Positions 50,068 through 60,596 of a stretch of DNA of 64,000 nt are shown in pieces (the stretch's first letter is position 1; every line of letters starts with the position of its first letter). The position numbers and the translations under genes were made by a program. Source of the DNA: Paratinospora sagittata (taxonomy: Eukaryota > Streptophyta > Magnoliopsida > Ranunculales > Menispermaceae); contig CM069612.1 in the NCBI GenBank assembly GCA_035771175.1, positions 25,526,987 to 25,590,986 of the forward strand. Direction: 5' to 3'. A model generated the notes under the pieces. That model made no database searches. It saw only the letters and a list, made by a program, of their open reading frames with translations, and was not told the origin of the DNA.

Positions 50068-51344
50068 GGTTTTGGTTATGGAGAGAGGGTTTTGGTTTTT
50101 TTAGTGTGATTGGATGGAGGATTGTGTTTGTTGATTTTGTTTTTTTAAGTTAGGGTTAGGTTTGGGATTTAGGTTAGAAGCGGCAGATTTTTGGATAAGT
50201 GGAATTACTTGTAGAACTGTTTTTGATTTATTTATCTTTTTGCAAACATGGGCAGTGAATAAAGTTGAGTTTGGAAGAAAAATTGAGCCTTTTGTAGTTC
50301 CTGTTTCTTTGATTTGTTTGTCTGGTGCTGATGTTTTTTCAAATTTTTTTGTCTAATCTATGGTTATGGTAGAATGAATTCTGCTAATTCTGCTAGGCAT
50401 TGTTGATTAGAGCACATTCAGGAAATGGTAGGAGTAACGCCAATTGGTGATAAAATGAGAGAGAACTAACTAAGGTAGTTTGGACACATACAACATAAGT
50501 CTTTAGATGCACCAGTTAGGAAGACTGAACCTATTAACACTATATGATAACAATAGAGGTAGAGGTAAACCGAAAATAACATAGAAAGAGATAATTAAGA
50601 ATGATTTAACTTATTGTAATTTGAATGCTGACTTAACCCTCGATAGAGCGTAGTGAAGGAAATGAATTCATATAGCCGACCCCATATACTTGGAAAAAGG
50701 CTTAGTTGAGTTGCTTATGGTTGATTGATAATTTGTTTTGTATTTAGTTAGTGTAAGATGAGCCAACATAGCTTAAGAACTCATTTTCAAATACTAGACA
50801 GACTTATTTCGCCATTACAGTTTTAGAATCCCAACTTATGCCAATCACCATGTTTGGAACACATACTTGTTCAAGTTCCCAAATGATTTCAATGTGAAAT
50901 GTCAAACTTTATGATTTTTAGACCCTAATGCAAGGGCCAACTCACTTCATCATCCTCTCTGTTTAGCTCACCTGCTCAACTTACACTTCAATATTATTTA
51001 TCAGATGACCTTGTCATCTAAAACACAAACTACGTCCGTGGAAATCAATTTCCTTAATATTAATCCGTCTCGTGACCTATTACCTTCATTGTTCTGAATT
51101 GAAAAAAAAAGATTTTTTTTGCAGCTATTTATCCATAACCATAGTAAAGAAGAAACTTTTTTCGCCACTGTTTCTTTAGAACCACTATGAAGCGCAACTA
51201 TGCTGCTATTGATTCCTAATCACTTGGGAAGTGTTTGGACATGCTCTTTAAAAGAAATTGTCAGTGAAAAGCTATTGTTGTTATTGTTAGGAGGCAGTTG
51301 TGTTGAATCAACTAATGGTAGCATACTTTGTAGTATGCAATTAT
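50068..51344. other. IMP1 3' flank and intergenic DNA
   Basis: Includes the IMP1 3' UTR and the RTE relic listed separately. From 50716 to 51344 I see no convincing exon, although 5' exons of the gene ending at 58123 could lie here. Confidence 0.4.
50417..50715 (+). mobile_element. degenerate 3' end of an RTE-type LINE
   Basis: With frameshifts, the plus strand reads motifs of the C-terminal tail of plant RTE-like reverse transcriptases: a GVTPIGDKMRE stretch, then LRWFGHIQ-like, APVRK-like, RGRGKPKITW-like and LDRA..WRK segments, ending in ADP and a run to TTGAGTTG. Several stops; no active protein. Confidence 0.7.
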
Positions 51345-51349
51345 GAAAG
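51345..51349. repeat. 5-bp target-site duplication, left (copia)
   Basis: GAAAG, repeated at 55322-55326. Confidence 0.9.
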
Positions 51350-51675
51350 TGTTGTGGAGAAGAACAAAATCTGTGAGATTTATTTCCTTTAAGGAAAGAT
51401 GATAATTCTGTGAAATTTATTTTCTTTAAGGTTTATTTCCTTTAAGGATTTATTGCCTTTAAGGAAAGATGATAATTTTAGTAGTCGTTTTATTTAGCAG
51501 TTATTAAAATTGTAATTATAGCTATATGTGTGCATAGCCCTGTATGTCTACATATATGGTGTCCCTCCATTAAGACATCATCAAGACTAAAAAAATATTT
51601 CCTCTCTTCTCCCGTGGACGTAGGCCTTGGAGCCGAACCACGTTACATCTTTGTGTCTTTTATTAGTATTTAACA
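51350..51675 (+). repeat. left LTR (326 bp)
   Basis: TG...CA ends. It is about 33 bases longer than the right LTR because a short motif (TTTATTTCCTTTAAGGA-like) is repeated extra times near 51415-51465. Confidence 0.95.
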
Positions 51676-52161
51676 TGGTATCAGATATTTAAGCTCGTAC
51701 AACTGGGAAATTTTTCTTTTCTTTCGACCTTCATCGTCGAAATTGTTTTATTTTGGCCTTCATTGCCGAAACCTTCCTCGTTGGCCTTCCTCGCCATTAT
51801 TCGTGTTGCTGATTGGTGCGTACGTCTTCATCACTGTTACTATATTGCCATCGACTACGGCGTCTTCCTCACCGGCACTGCCGATATCCTAATCGTCTTT
51901 GACGCCTTCGTCTCCATTGCTACTGTGTTTCAGTCGCTGCTGCTCGAACCCACCATTGCTGATCTTTGACGTTGCTACTGATCTTCGTTGTCTCTCGCGC
52001 ATCTCTCTCACATATCTCTCTTGCGCATCATTGCATCTCTATAATCTCCATCGCCATCTGCAGCTCCTGGTTCGCCTTCTTCGTCTTCATCTGATATTTT
52101 TTTTTTCTTTTTTGAGTTTGTAACCTATAAAAAAAAAAAAAAAAAAAAGGGAAAAAGAAAA

Positions 52162-53153
52162 ATGTCGGTTACTTTCGAAACGGTGCCAGAAGGATTCAAC
52201 CAAGACGACATTGAAAGATTGAAATCTTTGCTTGACACACTGGACAAACCCTCAGGTACCTGTTCATTGGCCCATTCAGCTAACTTTCTTATTTCTATTG
52301 GATTTAACGTCTCGGATAAGTCTTTTGCTAACTCTTGGGTTATAGATTATGGTGCTACTGATCACATGACCAATTCTCCCAATATATTTCATACCTACAA
52401 CCCATGTCCTAGTAGTCGAAAAATAGCCACAGCTGATGGATCCTTAACCACAGTTGCTGGTATAGGTGATGTTCACATCAGCCCCACTCTTACACTCAGA
52501 AATGTTCTTCATGTTTCTAAACTATCTACTAATCTTATCTCTATTAAAAAACTGGCCCATGATCTGAGTTGTAATGTAACCTTCTTCCCTACTTACTGTG
52601 CATTTCAAGACCAGGACTTGGGGACGATGATTGGACATGCTAAAGAACAAGACGGGTTATATTACCTTGAGACACCAATACATCCTATCAAGAGTAACAC
52701 TTCATTTCTCTCCGAGCACAAATTTTCTAATAAAGAAAAGCTATGGCTCCATCATCGCCGCCTTGGCCATCCTTCTTTTCGAACCCTTAAAATCATGTTT
52801 CCTTTTTTGTTTAAGTCTCTCAATGTTGAAGATTTTCATTGTGAAGTTGTGTGAACTTGCGAAACACAAGCGTATATCTTTTCCACTTAGTAATGAAAGA
52901 AGTTCAGATCCTTTTGATCTCATTCATAGTGATATTTGGGGTCCCTCTCCAATACCTAATGTTTCTGGAGTGCAATGGTTTGTGTCCTTCATTGATGATT
53001 GTACTAGAGTCTCGTGGATATTCTTATTGAAACAAAAATCCGATGTGAGCTTTGTTTTTCCTACCTTCCATAACATGATACACACCCAATTTGGTGCTAA
53101 AATCAAGAGATTTCGATCTGACAATGCTAGAGATTTCCTACCTCCCATAACAT
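52162..53153 (+). pseudogene. copia gag remnant, protease and partial integrase, frameshifted
   Basis: The first frame (52162-52854) opens with a short gag-like tail, then the protease region with WVIDYGATDHM (Ser of the DSG triad replaced by Tyr), then the gag-pre-integrase HHRRLGHPS motif. The second frame (to 53155) carries the integrase core start with HSDIWGP and FRSDNARDF, i.e. the first two acidic residues of the DDE triad. It ends at a deletion bounded by a 30-bp near-identical direct repeat (53061-53090 and 53138-53167). Confidence 0.9.
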
Positions 53154-53185
53154 GATACACACCCAATGACGAACCTAAGGATCGG

Positions 53186-55021
53186 ATGACTGGACAAATG
53201 TACTCCAGGGAGAAAGCTGCAGCTCCTGAACCGATGCAAGTACAAGAATCTGAACCAATCCCTGAAAATGAGGTAACAATTCCTGAACCCTCCTTACAAA
53301 TTTCATTAGTTCCTGAAACTAACAATGATCTTTTAGCTTCTGAACCTGACAATGATCTTCCCATTGCCACTAGAAAGGGCACAAGGGAATGCACTAAACA
53401 TTCCTTGTATCCACTATCTCATGTTGTATCCTTCGAGAAGTTCTCGCCAACCCATAAGAGTTTCCTTACCAACCTGAACAACATTCAGACTCCCACATCA
53501 TTATTCGAGGCTTTATCTAATACAAATTGAAAACAAGCTATGAATGCGGAAATGAAAGCCCTGGAGAAAAATACAACATGGGAGTTGGTAGACTTGCCTG
53601 CAGGAAAGAAACCTGTGGGATGCAAATGGGTTTATACAGTAAAATACAAAGCAGATGGGTCCCTAGAGCGCTACAAGGCAAGATTAGTAGCCAAAGGATA
53701 TACTCAGACATATGGTGTGGACTATCAAGAGACATTTGCTCCAGTTGCAAAAATGAATACTGTGAGACTTCTTTTGTTATTGGCAGCTAATTATGACTGG
53801 GATCTGCAACAATTTGATGTAAAGAATGCATTTTTACATGGGGATTTAGAAGAAGAAATCTATATGGAAGTGCCTCTAGGATTTGACACCACTGATAAAG
53901 TGTGGAAATTGAAAAAAGCCTTGTATGGACTTAAACAATCTCCGAGGGCATGGTTTGGTCGGTTTGCCAAAGTAATGACAAATATGGGATATAGACAAAG
54001 CCAAGGAGATCACACTCTCTTTATTAAGCACTCGACTTCAGGGGGAGTTACGACTCTATTAGTGTATGTTGATGACATCATCATGACAGGAAACAATGAG
54101 AACGAGAGACAAAATTTGAAGCAGTGTTTGACCGAGGAATTTGAGATCAAGGAACTAGGGAGATTGAAATACTTCCTAGGGATTGAAGTGGCACACTCTA
54201 AATAAGAAATCTTTATTTCTCAACAGAAGTACATTACAGACCTTCTTAAAGAAACAGGGAAGCTAGCATGCAAACCAATGAATACTCCTATTGATCTTAA
54301 TCACAAGCTTGGAGAAGCTGAAGAAGCGCTGACTATTAATAAGGAGATATATCAAAGACTAGTAGGAAGACTCATCTATCTCTCTCACACAAGGCCTGAT
54401 ATTGCATATGCAGTAAGTGTAATAAGTCAGTTCATGCACAACCCTAAAGATATTCATTTGCAAGCAGCTAATCGCGTTTTACAGTATCTTAAAGGGACTC
54501 CAGGACAGGGCATCTTATTTAAACGACACACAAGAGTGGTTCTTAAAGTATATACTGATTTAGACTATGCTGGTTCAGTAGTTGACAGAAGATCAACTAC
54601 TGGATATTGTACGTTTTTTGGTGGGAATTTGGTGACATGGCGAAGTAAAAAGCAGAATGTAGTGGCCAGATCTAGTGCTGAAGCAGAATTCCGAGCAATG
54701 GCACAAGGGGTTTGTGAGCTATTATGGTTGCAGATAATTTTGACAGATTTGAAGATACACTGGGATGGCCCTATGAGACTTTATTGTGACAATAAATCTG
54801 CAATTAGCGTTGCCCATAACCCAGTTCAACATGATCGAACCAAGCATATAGAGATTAATAGACACTTTATTAAAGAGAAGCTTGATAGTGGGTTGATCTG
54901 TACTCCATATGTGTCTACCAATAATCAGCTCGCCGATGTGCTCACTAAAGGGTTAAACCATACTGCATTTCAAGCAAATGTGTCTAAGCTGGGAATGGTA
55001 AACCTTTATTCACCAGCTTGA
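53186..55021 (+). pseudogene. copia reverse transcriptase and RNase H, interrupted by stops
   Basis: 53186-53530 is the acidic, Pro-rich linker between integrase and RT, ending in a stop (TGA, 53528-53530). 53540-54205 is the RT, with CKWVYTVKYKADG, VAKGYTQ and an intact YVDD catalytic box. A single TAA ends this frame; the same frame then resumes through RNase H (54278-55021 from the next ATG), with RSTTGYCTFFGG and SSAEAEFRAMAQG motifs. Confidence 0.93.
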
Positions 55022-55028
55022 GGGGGAG

Positions 55029-55321
55029 TGTTGTGGAGAAGAGCAAAATCTGTGGGATTTATTTCCTTTAAGGAAAGATGATAATTCTGTGGGATTTATT
55101 TCCTTTAAGTAAAGATGATAATTTTAGTAGTCATTTTATTTAACAGTTACTAAAATTGTAATTATAGCTATATGTGTGCATAGCCCTGTATGTCTATATG
55201 TATGGTGTCCTTCCATTAAGACATCATCAAGACTAAGAAAATATTTCTTCTCTTCTCCCGTGGACGTAGGCTTTGGAGCCGAACCACGTTACATCTTTGT
55301 GTCTTTTATTAGTATTTAACA
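55029..55321 (+). repeat. right LTR (293 bp)
   Basis: TG...CA ends, nearly identical to the left LTR apart from the short expansion there. Confidence 0.95.
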
Positions 55322-55326
55322 GAAAG
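55322..55326. repeat. 5-bp target-site duplication, right (copia)
   Basis: GAAAG, matching 51345-51349. Confidence 0.9.
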
Positions 55327-56332
55327 CTATGCTTGTTATATATACAAAAGATGTAGAAAAACTTTTGTCAGAAAACTTTGTATCATATTATATAAACTTA
55401 TTTATTTATTTATTTCCTTCTTCTTCTTGTCTTTTTTTTTTTTTTTTAGTTTATATTTATCTGTATTTTTATTTTGTATTAATTTCATGTTATATGTTAT
55501 TTTGTTCAATTAAAACACTTTGTTATTCATTAGTTTTTTTAAAATTAAACATGCATATATTATGACATTAATATTATCATTGCCATTTTGCTATATGCAT
55601 AAGCATATGTGAAAACTTGTGGAAGTCAAAGTTTAGCAATTTCCTTGCACACAAAAGCTCAAGTGAGCACTCTATGGTGGCTTAAAAAGGTTATTTTAGG
55701 AGGGACAACAACTAATTACAACAATCTGTGCATTTGGTTTTATGCTGACAAGTCAAAGTTAGAAGTGTTTTCTGCCCTCATGATCAAGCATGCCCTTGAT
55801 CAGAGATGATGAATGTAAGTTAGTTTAGTAGTTTCATCTAAGATTTGCTATGTAGAGGGACTTTGAGGTCGTGCAACTTTTCTTTTAAATGGTTATTTTC
55901 CATCAAAGAGAACTTCTAAGAGGCATAAGCCCAATGCTCGTTTCGAGCCAGGATGGAACTCCCTCACCTACCTAATTTAATGCCAAAGACTTGAAAAGTG
56001 CTGGTAGAAAATTGATTAAAGAAGGCTGCTAGGTATTAAAGGTTTTTTGAGATTCTTTAGTAGCATTTCGGAAGCCATTAGCAAGTGCCAAGTTTAGGGT
56101 GAAGATCACTTACGGTTGTGCTTATCTTTTCCATCTTGCTACTGTTGCTTGTGTAGTTCTACAAACATAATCAGGGAAATTATCTATATGTATAAATATA
56201 ATATTCCCTTGCTATATATTTGGGTGTCCTTCTTTCTTTTATAAATTATTGAAATGAGTCTTTTATTTTTATTTATTTATATTTTTCATAATGCTCTCAA
56301 AATTGAAATATCTTGTGAAATCTTTTGAGCAG
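55327..56332. other. region between copia element and unknown gene exons
   Basis: AT-rich. A plus-strand frame at 55609-55809 encodes 66 residues with a protein-like run (STLWWLKKV...NLCIWFYADK) but no recognised domain and no compatible splice phase with the exon at 56333. It may be a repeat fragment or chance. Confidence 0.35.
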
Positions 56333-58123
56333 GCTTATTGGAAAACTGGATTCACTAAATCATCTAAAGGGTGGCAACACCCTTGGTCTGGCCAGGGAAA
56401 ATAAGGATGGAGCTCAGGAAACGGATGGACGGAGTACATTACATTATCAAAATAAAAGGGCTGCAGTTCATGCAGAAATGGAAAGAGTGAATAAACTCCC
56501 TACAAATAGCAGCTATGCAATTCACCGCACAAAAGTTCTTAACAAACTATTGCACCTTATGAATATTCAGGAAGTTCTTAACAAACTATTGCACCTTATG
56601 AATATTCAGGTTAGCAAGTTTTTTAGATGTAATCATCATTATCACTACCTCCCAATGCCTCTATCATATCTCCAACATTATCATTATCCTCATCTCCCTT
56701 GTGGTCTTTGAACAATCCGGGGTAAATGACAAAACCTGCTCCTCGGAATAGCCAGTTTGTAGACTGTAAAAGGATATTGTGGACATCTATGGTGGCTGCC
56801 TTCTAGGTATTAACCTTCCCCTATGAGTTTGTGTGTGGCAGTCGATGAGATAAACAGGATGCTATTAGAGTTACGAGTCTTATTATGGTGTGCTATCATC
56901 AATAAGGGGATTCAGCATTTTTGATTCCATAATTATTCTCTAGTTTTGATGTCATGTCATAATTGATTCTTGACATGTAGATCCATCAGGGGTAGTCACA
57001 TTAACTATTCTTGATTTGTGGATCATTAAATCGATGGAGTTTAACACACATCAACTAATTAGTAGACCTGGAAAAATAACCAGGTGCTACATTTTCTTGG
57101 CTAAAAGGTTTAATGCACATTCTCCTTGCTTATTTTATAGTCCTATAATCTTTATTTGATCTCATTAGAAAGGGTAATAAAATATGGAACTATCCAACTT
57201 CAATAGTATGCAACCAAGGGCCTACTTGAAGTGCTTATCTTGAAGTGCTTCCGCAAACACAATTCAAACACAACCTTATGCAATGACGAACTTGAGCATG
57301 CCCATTAGCTTGCTTCTGAGCCCATCATCAATCAAGGATGGTGTCTAATTCTCTTTAATGTAGAAATGGTAGCCACCACCTTGACTACTTCTCTTTAATG
57401 TAAAAATAGCTGTTGTGCTTGACCATATATTGATATCATTTAGTCCACCATATTTGAAGTCTCTAACTCGGAACAAAATAAAGGATGATTGTTTTAGTTA
57501 GGATGATTGGTTTAGTTAACTTAGGCATACATACTGGAGGTTTCAGTGATAGTACTAAAGAGGAATACTGTGAGTTGACGCAACTAAATGGCAAGAAAAA
57601 GGTCTGAAATACTCTGGAGGAAGGTAGTAAGAGGAGATCTGAAGTTGTTTTTGCCTTCCTAAATGTTGACCTCTTGATGAATGATAAGACATATTCAATC
57701 ATTTAACATTATTGTGCTAAAGCTTTTGAATTGGTTGTCATCATACTATCAGTTCTTAAAATACTGAGGGTATGTTCCTGTATCTTCTCATGGACATTTT
57801 GTTCCCTTGAAGATTCCACGTGTACTGCTGGTGTTGTTGGATCATTTTAGTTGAATTGCTAAACTGTCCAATGCCAGCATAAGCTTTTGAAGTAAGTGTC
57901 TGGCAAGAAAGATATTTATGTTCCTTTCTTACCAGTGTCCAGGACAATACAGAAATGGTAATATCAGTGATGAAATTGAAATACTCTTTTTTTTCTTTTT
58001 CTTTTTTTGGCTCGGGACTGAATGCTAATGTCTTTGTTATTTTCTTTTTCTTTTCTTCTCTTCCAGAGGACAAGGTCCCAGGATGAGGAGTTGGAGCTGC
58101 TTTTCGCTAGTCTTTCTCTGTGA
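56333..58123 (+). CDS. unrecognised plant protein, last two exons (5' part not found)
   Basis: Penultimate exon 56333-56609 (acceptor TTGAGCAG, donor GTTAGC) and last exon 58067-58123 (acceptor TTCCAG, stop TGA 58121-58123) join in phase and encode about 110 residues: a polar stretch with GGNTLGLARENKDG, then KRAAVHAEMERVNKLP, a helical VLNKLLHLMNIQ segment, and a Glu-rich end DEELELLFASLSL. The order and splice signals look like a real conserved gene, but I do not recognise it. The VLNKLLHLMNIQ segment is present twice because the last 39 bases of the exon are tandemly duplicated. The first exon must lie further left, perhaps beyond the copia element, since the 56333 exon begins with the third base of a codon. 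Confidence 0.6.
56532..56609 (+). repeat. 39-bp in-frame tandem duplication at an exon 3' end
   Basis: Two consecutive 39-bp copies (56532-56570 and 56571-56609), differing at most at the first base, each ending ATGAATATTCAG. It adds 13 codons without changing frame. Only the second copy is followed by a GT donor, so splicing must use the right-hand junction. Confidence 0.9.
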
Positions 58124-60284
58124 AGAGAATATCGGGCTTCCCAAGGTATACATTCAGTCTTTATATCAATTTTTCGTGGTTCAAAGGTTGAGCTTGTAGC
58201 TTTTCTTACGCCGTTGCCCAGGTAACTTCCTACTCAAATTGATAATATAGAAAATTTTACCATACACTAAATGATAAATCACTCCTTTCATGTCCTGGAG
58301 AGCTATAATCATAAAATTAGCCCTGCTAGCAATTGCACTTTTCTTTCTACTTTGGTCTCTTTTGTTCTTTCCTGTGTTGTTTCTCTCTCTCTTTTGCACT
58401 TGTTGGCTGTACAACTTGTATAGCAGTATGTAAAAAATATGTTTTGGTGTATTTATTCTGTATAGAGAACACACTTCAAATCAAAACAAGGGCCTATTAT
58501 ATGTTTTTGACCTTTTATAGACCCAAAACCGTATTTGGGTGCTCTTTCGAAACATATATCTTTGAAACACAATTATTATTTTCTTGGACCCGACATGCAT
58601 TCTTGTGTATAGGCTGTCAGGGACCCCTTTAATTTAAACAGTCTCACCACTAAAATGTACTGCTTTGGACATTGTCTAACTGTTGGTTTGATTTTAATCT
58701 TAAGCCCGAATCACCATTTGGATTGATCATAGATTCATTACCAACTCTTCATGTGCACTAGCCATTCCTGAACTCATTCCTGAATTTAGTGACCGATGGT
58801 TTTAAACACTTCCTTTTCAGTTACTTGGTACTTACTCTCTGAATCATTTGTCGTGTGTTGCTATGCTTAATAACTGCTGTGTTTTTTGTTTTTTTCCTTC
58901 TTTTTTTATTTTTTTTCAGAAACAAACTTTTTTTTATTTTATTGAAATTCATTACAGGTTATTGAAAGGTGACAAACTTGGAGATGGGAAGGTAATGTGG
59001 AAGAAACCTTGTTGTATACTTACATTTCCAAGTGGGACTGCTCAAGAACATACAATGAGTGATTTTGAATATATATATATATATATATCATACTTCTTGT
59101 GTGCAGTTGGCATCTTTCTTATCCACTGATGTCTAGTACTTGTAATTATGCCCTTTTGACATCAATCCATACCAATTAGCACCATCTTCAATATATATAT
59201 ATATATATATATATCTTGGGGTCAAGGGCGTTGAAAGTGTTTAGTCCAAGTAGGAAATTTTATTTATTAATTTTTGTCCAAAATAATTTTTGATGTTGAT
59301 TTATAAGTTAGAATGCTTATACAATCTGGTATATATAGATGCCCTTATGTGCCTTTACAGATTGAACTGAGAACAAATAAAATAATTTTTTCAATTTTGA
59401 ATATCTAAATATTGGAATCTAAGGTCAAATATGAACATAGAGTTGAATCCTTCAGGTGTGATAAATTTTATCAAAACAAAAATTATGACTATTAAAGTTA
59501 AAGACACTTCAAATAAATAAATAAATTAAGAACTTCACATAGTGTATTCCTGTTTTAACAATCTTTAATCTCACTTTTTTTTTTTAAACCCTATATAATG
59601 CAGTTTTAAGCATTTATTTCCCATAATTATTTAGTTGAAAGAATAATAAGTTTATCGAAAAAATATTAGCACCAAAAAAAACTTTTAGACAGAAAAACAA
59701 ATATATAATTAATCTTTCAAAGTTTGAGGATGTTTATCCTACCAATTAATTTAACCAACCCGATCCTTTTTGGGCATCTTTTTTTGGGTTGGGTTTATAT
59801 ATCAAACTGGATTGGATTGATTGAGTTAGGTCTAAAAATTTATAATTGATTTTATTTGAGTTAGGCCAAAATTTTATAATTAACCTGATTCTAACTTAAA
59901 CTAATTAAAAATAATAATTATTATGATGTTAAAACTAAATATAGTTGTTTTCGGCATCGAATTAGCAAAAATTTTATAATGTAAATACTATGAAAAAAAT
60001 TATTTTACTAAATATCATAAATACCTTAAAAATAAATTTTTATAAAATATTATTTAAAATTATGTATTAAGTAGATTATGTAATTTTATAATCAATATAT
60101 TCCCCGCCCCTTCTCCCACTTCGAAGTTGGAAGTTGGTAGGTGATGCCTGTAAATCCGGAGTACATACGAGGGTAAAATTGTCATTCTAGTGCTTTTCCC
60201 CTTCTTCTTCAGGTCTCTTCGCAAATTGTTCTGAGTTTCTTTTTCTTCTCTTTCGCTTTCTCTACAAAAGCAAAAGCTGTAACA
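58124..60284. other. 3' flank and intergenic region
   Basis: Contains (AT)n runs at about 59072-59090 and 59192-59213 and a GGGTTGGG-rich patch at 59750-59860 that resembles the subterminal parts of the hAT-like elements elsewhere in the window. A possible small exon at about 58958-58992 (ATTACAG acceptor, AAG/GTAATG donor) has no supporting context. The promoter and CT-rich leader of the next gene lie at 60100-60284. Confidence 0.4.
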
Positions 60285-60560
60285 ATGGCGGCATGGGCCG
60301 CGGCTCGTCAAGCCGCTTCTCTCACTCGGCTTTCCTCTCCGACATCGGCGGCTCAATCTGCCAAGCTGATCCAACGGCGCGGTCTCGCCGGCGGCGGCGG
60401 TAATGTCTCCTCTCGTTTCGATAATCTGAACCAACGTATTTTTTTTAAATCAGTCTCTCCGTGATTCTACATTGATCTGTTCTACGTTTCTTCAGATTTA
60501 TTATAAAAATTAAATCTTATAATATTTCTCGATCTGGTACGTGTATTGAATTGAGATTTA

Positions 60561-60596
<36 letters not shown>

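Larger units (their letters stand above)
51350..55321 (+). mobile_element. Ty1/copia LTR retrotransposon, internally defective (3972 bp)
   Basis: Two LTRs (51350-51675 and 55029-55321) start TGTTGTGG and end TTTAACA, with GAAAG duplications outside. The primer-binding site TGGTATCAGA (51676-51685) is complementary to initiator tRNA-Met; the polypurine tract GAGGGGGAG precedes the right LTR. Domain order PR-IN-RT-RNaseH is that of copia. Defects: almost all of gag is missing, the protease triad reads Asp-Tyr-Gly instead of Asp-Ser-Gly, a frameshift splits the integrase near 52850, the C-terminal half of the integrase is deleted, and an in-frame TAA at 54203-54205 separates RT from RNase H. The near-identity of the LTRs argues for a recent insertion despite these defects, so the damage may have been copied from a defective template. 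Confidence 0.95.

Noticed and set aside
55609..55809. 66-codon ORF with a WWLKK stretch as an upstream exon
   Set aside because: The candidate splice sites do not give the phase required by the exon at 56333, and no domain is recognised.
60060..60434. 124-codon minus-strand ORF
   Set aside because: It is the antisense of the GC-rich first exon and promoter of the 99-aa protein gene.
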